Assembly: GCF_004167665.1 (NCBI RefSeq)
Contig: NZ_SEWE01000041.1
Coordinates: forward strand, 1-44,428
Reading direction: 5' to 3'
Length of the DNA stretch: 44,428 bases
DNA from: Hymenobacter persicinus
Lineage (GTDB): Bacteria > Bacteroidota > Bacteroidia > Cytophagales > Hymenobacteraceae
Shown: piece after piece, positions 1 through 7,170 of the stretch
How the letters are laid out: the number at the start of each line of letters is the position of its first letter
How positions within the stretch are numbered: the first letter of the stretch is position 1
Notes under the pieces: model-generated
What the model was told of the DNA's origin: nothing
What the model saw: only the letters and a program-made list of their open reading frames with translations
Database searches by the model: none
Program-made: the position numbers and the translations under genes

Positions 1-1221
1 GAGCTGGCCCGCGTGCTCCAGCTCAAGGGCTACGAGCACCTGCCCACCCTGGAAAAAGATGTGGCCGACCTCACCGCCCGCCTCGACGCCATGAGCCCCG
101 CCGAGCGCAAGCAGGAGCACGCCTGGCTGGCCTACTCGGTCTACAACAAGATTATCAAGAAGCTGGAGCGCGAGGCCGTGGAAGACTTCCGCATCGACTT
201 TGAGGATGGCTTCGGCAACCGCCCCAACGACGAAGAGGACGCCACCGCCGTGCAGGCCGCCGGCGAGCTGGCCAAGGGCATGCAGAACGGCACGATTTCG
301 CCCTTCATCGGCATCCGCATCAAGCCCTTCACCGAGGATTTGAAAGCCCGCGGCGTGCGCACCCTCGACATTTTCCTGACGGCCCTGCTGGAGCAAACCG
401 GCGGCAAGCTGCCCGACAACTTCGTGGTGATGCTGCCCAAAGTGACCATTCCTGAGCAGATGACTACCCTGGTGCGCCTGTTTGAGAAGCTGGAGCAGGC
501 CAATGGCCTGGCCCCCGGCACGCTCAAGATGGAGACGATGGTGGAAGCCACCCAGATCATCATGGACGAGGAAGGCCGCAACCCGCTCATGCGCATCATC
601 CGCGCCAGCGAGGGCCGCTGCGTGGCCGCCCACTTCGGCACCTACGACTACACGGCCTCCGCCGGCATCACGGCCAAGTACCAGACCATGGCCCACCCCG
701 TCTGCGACTTTGCCCACCACATGACCAAGGTGGCGCTGGGCGGTACCGGCATCTTCCTCTCCGACGGGGCCACCAACGTGATGCCCATCGGCCCCCACCG
801 CGGCGACAACCTCACGTATGAGCAGCTGCGCGAAAACCGGGAGTCGGTGCACAACGCCTGGCGCCAGGGCTTCCACCACACCACTCATTCGCTCATCAAC
901 GGCCTCTACCAGGGCTGGGACCTGAACCCGGCCCAGCTGCCGATGCGCTACGCGGCCACCTACAGCTTCTTTTTGAGCTCCTACGACGACGCGCTGTTCC
1001 GCCTCAAGACCTTCGTGGAGCGGGCCGCCATCAGCACCCTCACCGGCGACATCTTCGACGACGCGGCCACCGGCCAGGGCCTGCTTAACTTCTTCCTGAA
1101 GGCCCTGAACTGCGGCGCCATCACCGAGGAAGAAGTCTTGGCCACCGGTCTCACCCAGGAGGAAATCCAGAGCCGCTCGTTCTTCCGCATTCTGGAAGGC
1201 CGCCGCAAGCAGCAGGCGTAA
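1..1221 (+). CDS. HpcH/HpaI aldolase / citrate lyase-like protein (5' end outside window)
   Basis: The reading frame is open from the first base, so the gene probably starts upstream; the first in-frame GTG is at 13. The roughly 400 visible residues look like a TIM-barrel protein of the citrate-lyase-beta / HpcH-HpaI superfamily, with the acidic IDFEDGFG segment, the MVEAT segment and the GTYDYTAS segment expected around the metal and CoA or oxoacid site. Relatives in Bacteroidota and Actinobacteria are often annotated as phosphoenolpyruvate kinase or DUF6986, but the reaction is not established from sequence. A perfect hairpin follows 20 nt after the stop, so it is probably the last gene of its transcript and not part of the paa cluster. 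The family is fairly sure, the substrate is not. Confidence 0.7.
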   Translation, partial: ELARVLQLKGYEHLPTLEKDVADLTARLDAMSPAERKQEHAWLAYSVYNKIIKKLEREAVEDFRIDFEDGFGNRPNDEEDATAVQAAGELAKGMQNGTISPFIGIRIKPFTEDLKARGVRTLDIFLTALLEQTGGKLPDNFVVMLPKVTIPEQMTTLVRLFEKLEQANGLAPGTLKMETMVEATQIIMDEEGRNPLMRIIRASEGRCVAAHFGTYDYTASAGITAKYQTMAHPVCDFAHHMTKVALGGTGIFLSDGATNVMPIGPHRGDNLTYEQLRENRESVHNAWRQGFHHTTHSLINGLYQGWDLNPAQLPMRYAATYSFFLSSYDDALFRLKTFVERAAISTLTGDIFDDAATGQGLLNFFLKALNCGAITEEEVLATGLTQEEIQSRSFFRILEGRRKQQA

Positions 1222-1240
1222 CGCGCGTCGGCTCCCTACC

Positions 1241-1289
1241 CCAAAGCGCCCCCGAATAGTCCGGCCCGGACTATTCGGGGGCGCTTTGG
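1241..1289. terminator. Perfect 24-bp inverted repeat, probable terminator
   Basis: The arms 1241-1264 and 1266-1289 are perfect reverse complements separated by a single base, so in RNA the loop would open by a few pairs. It lies 20 nt after the stop of the first gene. No T-run follows on either strand, so a classical intrinsic mechanism is not obvious. Confidence 0.65.
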
Positions 1290-1379
1290 CGTGGTATGAT
1301 TTCCCGCAATTCGGCGGTGAAACCCCGCCAAAGGGCCATATTGCGCCTGATTAGTTGCGTCAAATACTACCTTTAGGCC

Positions 1380-1910
1380 ATGAACCGCAAACCGCATATC
1401 GCGCTTACTGCCTTGCAGCTTTTTGCTGAAAAAGGCTTTGAAAATACGTCTACTCAACTTATTGCCAAGGAAGCCGAGGTTTCCGAAGCCCTGATTTTCA
1501 AATACTTCGGCAGCAAGGAGCGCCTGCTCGACTACATCATCAAGAGCGGCTACAAGCGCGTCATCGAGCAGAACCGCGGCCGGCTGATGAACAACTCCCC
1601 GCTGGAGCTGGTCTACAAAATCATCGACCTGCCCTACGAGCTGGTGCGCGAGGAGCCCTACTTCTGGAAGCTCCAGTCGCGCCTGATCGATGTGGAGACG
1701 GCCCGCAAGCAGCACGAGCAGTTTCTGCAGCCCATGCCCGGCCTGCTCATCGACGCCTTCCGCAAGCTTGGCTACGCGCAGCCCGAACTCGAAACCCGCT
1801 TTCTGCTCGGCCTCGTGGACGCGCTCTGGAAAGGCCTGGCCAACCAGCGCCCCGAATACACGCCCGAGATGCGCGAGTTTATCAAAACCAAGTACGCTGC
1901 CCAGGCTTAG
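1380..1910 (+). CDS. TetR/AcrR family transcriptional regulator
   Basis: This 176-residue protein has an N-terminal TetR helix-turn-helix (about residues 5-50): the ALQLFAEKGFENTS helix, then IAKEAEVSEALIFKYFGSKE, the typical recognition-helix region ending in YxxF-x-SKE. The C-terminal part (60-176) is all-helical and would bind a small ligand; its ligand is unknown. The start is the ATG at 1380, the only one in front of the HTH. The first 130 bases are richer in A+T than the neighbouring genes. It stands alone between two hairpins and 530 nt before paaK. It could control the downstream gap, where a 16-bp palindrome (2154-2169) has no assigned owner, but it is less likely than the TetR at 3867 to be the phenylacetate regulator because no copy of the shared operator lies before it. 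Confidence 0.9.
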   Translation: MNRKPHIALTALQLFAEKGFENTSTQLIAKEAEVSEALIFKYFGSKERLLDYIIKSGYKRVIEQNRGRLMNNSPLELVYKIIDLPYELVREEPYFWKLQSRLIDVETARKQHEQFLQPMPGLLIDAFRKLGYAQPELETRFLLGLVDALWKGLANQRPEYTPEMREFIKTKYAAQA

Positions 1911-1945
1911 CGCAACTGCGGCTCACTGCCCCTGCCGAAAAGCCC

Positions 1946-1986
1946 AAAAGCCAGCCGAATCGAGCAAATCGATTTGGCTGGCTTTT
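1946..1986. terminator. Hairpin terminator after tetR (1380)
   Basis: The arms 1946-1963 and 1969-1986 are 18 nt long with one G-T wobble and a 5-nt loop. The 5' arm begins AAAAG and the 3' arm ends CTTTT, so a short U-rich 3' side is present. It lies 36 nt after the tetR stop codon. Confidence 0.75.
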
Positions 1987-2153
1987 GATTTCGAACGCCG
2001 CTCGGGGTTCTACTGACATTTCCTGGTGGGGGGGGAGACACCGGGAAACAGGGCGTGGGAATTGGGAGTCTGGCAGACCGGGGGGATTCTGCCGACAACG
2101 ATACAAACGTAAGCAAAGAATAAATAGTCCTGGTAAGTGTTAGCTAACTTTTA

Positions 2154-2169
2154 GTGAGTATACACTCAC
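2154..2169. promoter_or_regulatory. 16-bp palindrome, probable TetR-type operator
   Basis: The sequence GTGAGTATACACTCAC pairs at seven of eight positions. The shape (two half-sites of about 6-7 bp around a TA-rich centre) fits a TetR dimer site. It differs from the AACTAAC operator shared by the paa promoters, so a different protein probably binds it, for example the TetR at 1380. The owner is inferred only. Confidence 0.4.
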
Positions 2170-2357
2170 CACCTATGGTTAAACCACAGCTTATCAAAAT
2201 ATTACCGCGCAAAAAGGCCGAATAACAAAATCTTGTCATTTGGCCGACGCAGGCCGATAAGGCCGTTTCACGCTGCTCAGAAGCGCGGTGGACCAGGAAC
2301 ACATAATGCCGAGAAGTATGCCTGGCTAAGCTCGGCTTCCCGGGTTACCGGCAAAAA

Positions 2358-2381
2358 ATTAACAAACATTTGTTAGTTTAT
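2358..2381. promoter_or_regulatory. Probable PaaR operator, site A (before paaK)
   Basis: Half-sites ATTAACAAAC and GTTAGTTTAT flank a 4-nt centre. Eight of ten pairs are symmetric, and the inner seven bases of the right half-site equal those of the perfect site at 5777-5800. The site overlaps the TTTG element of the candidate paaK promoter, so a bound repressor would block RNA polymerase. Confidence 0.7.
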
Positions 2382-2400
2382 CGGCAAGCGGCTACCTTCC
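2369..2400 (+). promoter_or_regulatory. Candidate Bacteroidota-type paaK promoter
   Basis: TTTG at 2369-2372 and TACCTTCC at 2393-2400 are 20 nt apart, matching the -33 TTTG / -7 TAnnTTTG layout of Bacteroidota housekeeping promoters except for the last two bases. It would give a leader of about 35 nt before the paaK ATG. Confidence 0.5.
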
Positions 2401-2442
2401 AGCAGGAATACCGGCTTTTTCTCAGCGTAAACGCGGAATCAG

Positions 2443-3786
2443 ATGCTCTTTAACCCCGAAATAGAACGGATGCCCCTCCCCCAGCTGCGGGCGTTGCAGA
2501 ATGCCCGGCTCCAGGAGCAGGTGGCTTACGTGTACGGCCGGGTGCCGTTTTACCAGCAGAAGTTTGATGCGCTGGGCGTGCATCCGTCCACGTTCCGGGG
2601 GCTGGAAGATTTGCCCAAGCTGGGCTTCACGAAAAAGACCGACTTCCGCGACAATTACCCCTTCGGCCTGTTTGCCGTGCCCCAAACCGAAGTAGCCCGT
2701 CTGCACTGCTCCAGCGGCACCACCGGCAAGGCCACCGTGGTGGGCTACACGGCCCACGACCTGGACATTTTTGCCGAAGTAGTGGCCCGCTCCTTAGCCG
2801 CGGCGGGCTGCCGGCCGGGCATGAAAATGCAGAATGCCTACGGCTACGGCCTGTTTACTGGCGGCCTGGGCATCCATTACGGGGCCGAGAAGCTGGGCAT
2901 GACGGTGATTCCCGTGTCGGGCGGCGGCACCGACCGGCAGCTGCAGCTGCTCCAGGATTTTCAGCCCGAGGTACTCTGCGCCACGCCTTCCTACGCCCAG
3001 GTGCTGGCCGAGGAAATCCGGCGCCGCGGCATCAGCCACGACGCGCTCAACCTGCAGTACGCCGTGCTGGGCGCAGAGCCCTGGACGGAAGCCATCCGGG
3101 AGCAGGTGGAAAGCGGGCTGCGCGTACGGGCCTCAAACATCTACGGGCTGAGTGAAATCATGGGCCCGGGCGTGTCGCAGGAGGCCGTGGATGAGCGGGG
3201 CACGGGCAGCTACCTCTGGGAAGACCATTTCTACCCCGAAGTGGTGGACAAGGATACCGGCGAGCCGGTGGCCGAGGGCGAGTTGGGCGTGCTGGTACTG
3301 ACCACGCTCACCAAAAAGGCCATGCCCATTCTGCGCTACTGGACCAACGACATCACCAACATCTACTACGACCACTCGGTAAGCCGCACCCACGTGAAGA
3401 TGGGCCCGATTCGGGGCCGCTCCGACGACATGCTCATCATCCGCGGGGTCAACTTCTTTCACACCCAGGTCGAGGACATTCTGCAGGGCCTGGCCCACGT
3501 GAGCCCCTACTACCAGGTGGTGGCCTCGCGCCGGGGCGCCATGGATGAAGTAGAAGTGCGCGTGGAGCTGGCCGAGGAGCTGATGCGGGAGCTGGGCCTG
3601 GCCACGGTCACGGCCGACGCCATCCGCCAGCACGACTGCCTGCAGACCCTGCAGGGCACGTTTGCCAAGAAAATCAAGGACAACATCGGGCTCAGCATGA
3701 AGGTCACGCTGCTGGGCTTCGGGGAGCTGCCCCGCAGTGAGGGCGGCAAACTCAACCGGGTGCAGGACCTGCGCAAGCTGAAATAA
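2443..3786 (+). CDS. paaK: Phenylacetate-CoA ligase
   Basis: This enzyme activates phenylacetate to phenylacetyl-CoA with ATP, the entry step of the aerobic hybrid pathway. The 447 residues match the usual length of 430-440. The ANL-family P-loop SSGTTGK is at residues 90-96, followed by the tyrosine-rich QNAYGYGLFTGGLGIHYGAE segment, an adenylate-binding YGLSEIMGPG motif, the RGRSDDMLIIRGVNFF hinge and the C-terminal PRSEGGKLNRV motif with the catalytic lysine. The ATG at 2443 is chosen because the conserved N-terminus follows directly. The gene comes first in the cluster behind operator site A and its own promoter, and is 80 nt ahead of tetR. It is probably induced when phenylacetyl-CoA releases the repressor, as known for other PaaR-type systems. 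Confidence 0.96.
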   Translation: MLFNPEIERMPLPQLRALQNARLQEQVAYVYGRVPFYQQKFDALGVHPSTFRGLEDLPKLGFTKKTDFRDNYPFGLFAVPQTEVARLHCSSGTTGKATVVGYTAHDLDIFAEVVARSLAAAGCRPGMKMQNAYGYGLFTGGLGIHYGAEKLGMTVIPVSGGGTDRQLQLLQDFQPEVLCATPSYAQVLAEEIRRRGISHDALNLQYAVLGAEPWTEAIREQVESGLRVRASNIYGLSEIMGPGVSQEAVDERGTGSYLWEDHFYPEVVDKDTGEPVAEGELGVLVLTTLTKKAMPILRYWTNDITNIYYDHSVSRTHVKMGPIRGRSDDMLIIRGVNFFHTQVEDILQGLAHVSPYYQVVASRRGAMDEVEVRVELAEELMRELGLATVTADAIRQHDCLQTLQGTFAKKIKDNIGLSMKVTLLGFGELPRSEGGKLNRVQDLRKLK

Positions 3787-3830
3787 GGACGCTCGTGACG
3801 GCAAGTGGTAACGATTCGCCCATATTGCGT

Positions 3831-3854
3831 AAAAACTAACGGCTGCTAGTCAAC
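3831..3854. promoter_or_regulatory. Probable PaaR operator, site C (before tetR/paaR)
   Basis: AAAAACTAAC and GCTAGTCAAC flank the 4-nt centre GGCT. The inner ACTAAC-N4-GCTAGT matches the site before paaA with one change and has the same spacing. It ends 12 nt before the tetR start codon, which suggests autorepression. Confidence 0.6.
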
Positions 3855-3866
3855 CAGCCGGCATTT

Positions 3867-4448
3867 ATGGCGAAGAAAGTAAAGAACAACAAGCGGCAGC
3901 TTATCCTCGACGAAGCGGCCAAGCTCTTCAAGGCCAAGGGGTTCGGTGGCACTTCCATGCGCGACTTAGGCGCGCAGGTGGGCATGGAGGCGGCCAGCAT
4001 GTACAACCACATCAACTCCAAGGACGAAATCCTGGAAATCATCTGCTTCCACGTCTCGGACACCTACATTTCCCAGCTGGCCCAGATTGAGCAGACCCAG
4101 GCCAGCTACGTCGACAAGATCAAGGCCCTGATTCATCTGCACATCCGCCTCATGATTGAGGACGGCGCGGCCGTGTCGGTGGCCAACAACGACTGGAAAT
4201 ACCTGACCGCCGACAAGCTCGAAGCCTTCAAGCAGGCCCGCAAAAATTACGAAAAGGGCTTCGCGGCCCTGATTGAGCAGGGCATAGCGGCCGGGGAGCT
4301 TCAGCCAGTAAACACCTCGGTGGCGTTGTTCACGATTCTGTCGGCCGTGCGCTGGGTGGAGCTCTGGTACCGGCCCGGCCGGGGCATCACGGCCGAGGAG
4401 CTCGAAGAAAACATTATGACCCTGCTGCTAAACGGGCTGGCAAAATGA
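3867..4448 (+). CDS. TetR family regulator, probable phenylacetate repressor
   Basis: This 193-residue protein has a basic N-terminus (MAKKVKNNKRQL), a TetR helix-turn-helix at about 10-55 (AAKLFKAKGFGGTSMRDLGAQVG, then MYNHINSKDE) and a helical ligand-binding part to the end. It lies between paaK and paaE, the usual place for a pathway regulator, and has an operator of the same type as those before paaK and paaA in its own promoter. TetR-type PaaR proteins in Burkholderiales and Thermus sense phenylacetyl-CoA, so a repressor relieved by that ester is the natural inference. The symbol is withheld because the assignment comes from context. The stop codon TGA is at 4446-4448, immediately before a heptamer repeat element. 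Confidence 0.88.
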   Translation: MAKKVKNNKRQLILDEAAKLFKAKGFGGTSMRDLGAQVGMEAASMYNHINSKDEILEIICFHVSDTYISQLAQIEQTQASYVDKIKALIHLHIRLMIEDGAAVSVANNDWKYLTADKLEAFKQARKNYEKGFAALIEQGIAAGELQPVNTSVALFTILSAVRWVELWYRPGRGITAEELEENIMTLLLNGLAK

Positions 4449-4451
4449 GTT

Positions 4452-4522
4452 GCCGGTCGTGAGTTGCCAGTTCGTTCAACGAGCAGTAACTGGCAACTCA
4501 CAACTGGCAACTGGCAACTGAA
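4452..4522. repeat. Heptamer-array palindromic element (family C, copy 1)
   Basis: Two mirrored arrays of 7-nt units surround a 15-nt loop. The left array, GCCAGTT-like, is at 4452-4472; the right array has five units in strict register at 4488-4522, with consensus AACTSRC (AACTGGC three times, AACTCAC, AACTGAA). The innermost 14 bp (4459-4472 with 4488-4501) pair perfectly. The array ends 7 nt before the paaE start codon. The same family recurs between susC and susD. Confidence 0.85.
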
Positions 4523-4529
4523 AAAACCA

Positions 4530-5609
4530 ATGAGTCGATTTCACAAAGTTAAAATCAAGCGCATTCAGCGGGAGACGCCCGACGCGGTGGTAGTGTCCTT
4601 GGACGTGCCGGCGGAATTGCGCGACACGTTCCGCTTCACCCAGGGCCAGTACCTGACCTTCCGGCGCGAGCACAACGGCGAGGAGCTGCGCCGCTCCTAC
4701 TCCATCTGCAGCAGTCCGCTGGAAAACGAGTGGCAGGTGGCCATCAAGAAGGTGCCCGAGGGTCGGTTTTCGTCCTTGGCGGTGGATTCGCTCCAGGTTG
4801 GTGAGGAGCTGGACGTGATGCCCCCGGCGGGCCACTTCCACACCCCGCTGCACCCCGAGCAGGCCAAGCACTACGTGCTGTTTGCGGCCGGCAGCGGCAT
4901 CACGCCCGTGTTCAGCATCCTCAAAACGGTGCTGCTGACCGAGCCCAACAGCCGCGTGACGCTGATCTACGGCAACCGGGGGCGCAATTCCATCATCTTC
5001 AAGGAAGGCATTGAGGCGTTCAAGAACAAGTTTCTGAACCGCCTGAGCGTCTACCACATCCTGAGCCGGGAGCAGGGCGCCGCCGATCTGCTGTTCGGCC
5101 GCATCGACCAAGCCAAAACCGAGCGGTTCCTCGATAAGATCGTGCCTGCCGACCAGATTGACGAATGCTTTATCTGCGGGCCGGAGGAAATGATTCTGGG
5201 CGTGAAAGCGGCCCTGACCGCCGCGGGCGTGGCCCCCGAAAAGATTCACTTCGAGATGTTCGGCTCGGCCGGCGGCGCCAAGAAAGCCGCCGGCCCCACC
5301 CGCGCCCACGTGGCAGGCCAGGACGACAAGCACAGCCAGGTAACGGTGAAGCTCGACGGCACGACGCGCGTGCTGGACATGTCGTATTACGGCAACACGG
5401 TGCTGGACGCCCTGCTCGATACTGGCGTGGATGCGCCCTACTCCTGCAAAAACGGCATGTGCAGCACCTGCCGCTGCCGTGTGACGGAAGGAACGGTGGA
5501 AATGGACGTCAACTATTCCCTCTCCGAGACGGAAGTTGCCAAAGGCTACGTGCTTTCCTGCCAGGCCCGCCCCACCTCGGAAAAGGTGACGGTGGATTTT
5601 GACCAGTAG
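4530..5609 (+). CDS. paaE: Phenylacetyl-CoA epoxidase reductase subunit PaaE
   Basis: This is the electron-transfer subunit: it takes electrons from NAD(P)H through FAD to a plant-type [2Fe-2S] centre and on to the PaaA diiron site. The length of 359 residues equals that of known PaaE (about 356). An FAD-binding RSYS motif is at 55-58, the nucleotide-binding GSGITP at 121-126, and a C-terminal ferredoxin domain carries C306-x4-C311-x2-C314 and C344. The ATG at 4530 is chosen over an in-frame upstream ATG at 4464, because the 22 extra residues would be translated from the heptamer repeat and do not belong to the FAD domain. In E. coli paaE follows paaD; here it precedes paaA, separated from it by a promoter, so its expression may be set separately. 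Confidence 0.95.
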   Translation: MSRFHKVKIKRIQRETPDAVVVSLDVPAELRDTFRFTQGQYLTFRREHNGEELRRSYSICSSPLENEWQVAIKKVPEGRFSSLAVDSLQVGEELDVMPPAGHFHTPLHPEQAKHYVLFAAGSGITPVFSILKTVLLTEPNSRVTLIYGNRGRNSIIFKEGIEAFKNKFLNRLSVYHILSREQGAADLLFGRIDQAKTERFLDKIVPADQIDECFICGPEEMILGVKAALTAAGVAPEKIHFEMFGSAGGAKKAAGPTRAHVAGQDDKHSQVTVKLDGTTRVLDMSYYGNTVLDALLDTGVDAPYSCKNGMCSTCRCRVTEGTVEMDVNYSLSETEVAKGYVLSCQARPTSEKVTVDFDQ

Positions 5610-5626
5610 GCTGCTCCGGATTTGTC

Positions 5627-5729
5627 GACCGTCATGCAGAGCGTAGCGAAGCATCTCGCGTGCTGACGTAAAATTAGTACCCAGACGTCAGCAAGCGAGA
5701 TGCTTCGGCTGCGCCTCTGCATGACGGTC
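5627..5729. repeat. Long hairpin element, GTCATGC...GAAGCATCTC type (family A, copy 1)
   Basis: The left arm 5627-5669 and right arm 5685-5729 are nearly complementary over about 43 bp, with a few mismatches or small bulges and a 15-nt centre. The ends carry GTCATGC/GCATGAC and the middle GAAGCATCTC/GAGATGCTTC. Two more members lie at 14296-14390 and 26834-26937. It starts 18 nt after the paaE stop and ends upstream of the paaA promoter region, so here it could also act as a terminator for paaE. Confidence 0.85.
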
Positions 5730-5772
5730 AGGTAGAATTTTCCGTAAACGAACCAAAGCCCGATATTTTTCC

Positions 5773-5780
5773 TACTTTTA
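5773..5780 (+). promoter_or_regulatory. Candidate -7 element for paaA
   Basis: TACTTTTA matches TAnnTTTG at all but the last base. It overlaps the left end of the operator and would place the transcript start inside the operator, about 29 nt before the ATG. No clear TTTG box is seen 19-21 nt upstream, so this is tentative. Confidence 0.35.
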
Positions 5781-5800
5781 ACTAACGAATGTTAGTTAAA
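5777..5800. promoter_or_regulatory. Probable PaaR operator, site B (before paaA), perfect palindrome
   Basis: TTTAACTAAC and GTTAGTTAAA are perfect 10-nt inverted half-sites around the centre GAAT. It ends 15 nt before the paaA start. It is the strongest of three related sites in the window, as expected for the main catabolic operon. Confidence 0.8.
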
Positions 5801-5815
5801 CTTTGTTGAAAGCGC

Positions 5816-6769
5816 ATGGAAACGGTAGAAATCAACCTCGAAGATCAGTTTCAGGCCCGCATCGACGCGGACATCAGCATTGAGCCCAAGGACTGGATGC
5901 CCGATGCGTACCGCAAGACGCTGATCCGGCAGATTTCCCAGCACGCCCACTCCGAGTTGGTCGGGATGCTGCCCGAGGGCAACTGGATTACCCGCGCCCC
6001 CTCGCTGAAGCGCAAGTCCATCCTGCTTTCGAAGGTGCAGGACGAGGCCGGCCACGGCTTGTACCTGTACTCTGCCGCCGAAACCCTGGGTGCCTCCCGG
6101 GACCAGATGCTGGCCGACCTGCACTCGGGCAAGGCCAAGTACTCGAGCATTTTCAACTACCCGACCCTCTCGTGGGCCGATATGGGCTGCGTAGGCTGGC
6201 TCGTGGATGGCGCCGCCATTCTGAACCAGGTGCCGCTGTGCCGCACGTCGTACGGCCCCTACGCCCGGGCCATGGTGCGCGTGTGCAAGGAAGAAAGCTT
6301 CCACCAGCGCCAGGGCTTCGAGATTATGCAGACCCTGTGCGAGGGCGCGCCCGAGCAGAAAGCCATGGCCCAGGAAGCCCTGAACCGCTGGTGGTGGCCC
6401 ACGCTGATGATGTTCGGCCCCAAGGACGCTGATTCGCCCAACACGGCCCAGAGCATGAACTGGCGCATCAAGCGCTTCACCAACGACGAGCTGCGCCAGA
6501 AATTTGTGGACATGATGGTGCCCCAGGCCGAGTTCCTGGGCCTCACCGTGCCCGACCCGGCCGTGAAGTGGAACGAGGCCCGCCAGGCCTACGACTTCGG
6601 CGAAGTAAACTGGGAGGAATTCTGGAACGTGGTGAAGGGCAACGGCATGTGCAACCAGGACCGCCTCGGCGCCCGCGTCAAGGCCCACGAGGAGGGCGCC
6701 TGGGTGCGCGAGGCCGCCCTGGCCCACGCCAAAAAGCGCGCCGAGCGGGCTGAAACGCAGGCCGCTTAA
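5816..6769 (+). CDS. paaA: Phenylacetyl-CoA epoxidase catalytic subunit PaaA
   Basis: This is the diiron monooxygenase subunit that epoxidises the ring of phenylacetyl-CoA to the 1,2-epoxide. It has 317 residues (E. coli 309). The ferritin-like four-helix bundle carries the two ExxH metal-ligand pairs E77-A-G-H80 (in QDEAGHGLY) and E160-S-F-H163 (in CKEESFHQRQ). The C-terminal NWEEFWNVVKGNGMCN block is also typical. The ATG at 5816 is the only one before the conserved start. It heads the paaABCD block directly behind operator site B; a family D repeat separates it from paaB. Confidence 0.97.
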   Translation: METVEINLEDQFQARIDADISIEPKDWMPDAYRKTLIRQISQHAHSELVGMLPEGNWITRAPSLKRKSILLSKVQDEAGHGLYLYSAAETLGASRDQMLADLHSGKAKYSSIFNYPTLSWADMGCVGWLVDGAAILNQVPLCRTSYGPYARAMVRVCKEESFHQRQGFEIMQTLCEGAPEQKAMAQEALNRWWWPTLMMFGPKDADSPNTAQSMNWRIKRFTNDELRQKFVDMMVPQAEFLGLTVPDPAVKWNEARQAYDFGEVNWEEFWNVVKGNGMCNQDRLGARVKAHEEGAWVREAALAHAKKRAERAETQAA

Positions 6770-6780
6770 AGTTGAACGAT

Positions 6781-6869
6781 GTAGAGACGCATATTTGCGT
6801 CTCCCGTTGAACAACTCGTCCTCATCGGCGTGAACAAACAACGATTGAGACGCAAATAGGCGTCGCTAC
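6781..6869. repeat. GTAGAGACGC-type hairpin element (family D)
   Basis: The left arm 6781-6803 and right arm 6847-6869 match at 21 of 23 positions when one is reversed and complemented. The left arm is itself an 8-bp palindrome, GAGACGCA/TGCGTCTC, so alternative cruciforms or nested hairpins are possible. It fills the paaA-paaB gap and ends 13 nt before the paaB ATG. Confidence 0.8.
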
Positions 6870-6882
6870 AACGCAACCAAAC

Positions 6883-7170
6883 ATGACTCAATCCGAATGG
6901 CCGCTGTGGGAAGTTTTTATCCGCAGCAAGCAGGGCCTCGACCATAAGCACGTGGGCAGCCTGCACGCCGCCGACGCCACCATGGCCATCCAGAATGCCC
7001 GCGACGTGTACACCCGTCGCCTCGAAGGCGTCAGTATCTGGGTGGTGGAAAGCAAGCACGTGCACGCCTCGAACCCCGACGACGCGGCCGCCTTCTTCGA
7101 CCCGGCCAACGACAAAGTGTACCGGCACCCGACCTTCTACGAAGTACCGGACTCCATCAAGCACATGTAA
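6883..7170 (+). CDS. paaB: Phenylacetyl-CoA epoxidase subunit PaaB
   Basis: This small 95-residue subunit of the PaaABC(D)E complex bridges PaaA-PaaC units and is needed for activity although its chemistry is not known. It begins WPLWEVFIRSKQGLDHKHVGSLHA, the family hallmark, and length equals E. coli PaaB (95). Its TAA stop overlaps the paaC ATG by one base (TAATG), indicating translational coupling with paaC, whereas the upstream gap to paaA holds a repeat element. Confidence 0.96.
   Translation: MTQSEWPLWEVFIRSKQGLDHKHVGSLHAADATMAIQNARDVYTRRLEGVSIWVVESKHVHASNPDDAAAFFDPANDKVYRHPTFYEVPDSIKHM

Larger units (their letters stand above)
1987..2442. other. Long intergenic regulatory region before paaK
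   Basis: No convincing gene is seen in this gap. It is richer in A+T than the coding DNA and carries, in order: a 10-bp palindrome GTTAGCTAAC (2139-2148), a 16-bp near-perfect palindrome (2154-2169), a weak hairpin GCCGAG-N17-CTCGGC (2308-2336), the operator at 2358-2381 and a promoter-like TTTG-N20-TACCTTCC (2369-2400). The length and the stacked sites suggest that paaK transcription is regulated by more than one protein. Confidence 0.6.

Noticed and set aside
1368..1375. TACCTTTA just before the ATG of the TetR gene at 1380 as a -7 element implying a leaderless transcript
   Set aside because: It matches TAnnTTTG well but lies so close to the start codon that it would need a leaderless mRNA, and no convincing TTTG element is found at normal spacing.
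4452..4522. CRISPR array or simple satellite as explanation for the phased repeats
   Set aside because: The units are 7 or 8 nt without spacers, are mirrored in inverted arms, and no cas gene is present.
4464..4529. Upstream extension of paaE
   Set aside because: The 22 additional residues are the heptamer repeat translated; the conserved PaaE start follows the ATG at 4530.
5627..5729. Insertion sequence
   Set aside because: The elements of family A are about 100 nt, contain no transposase frame, and no clear target-site duplication is seen at the borders, so only a non-autonomous element is possible.
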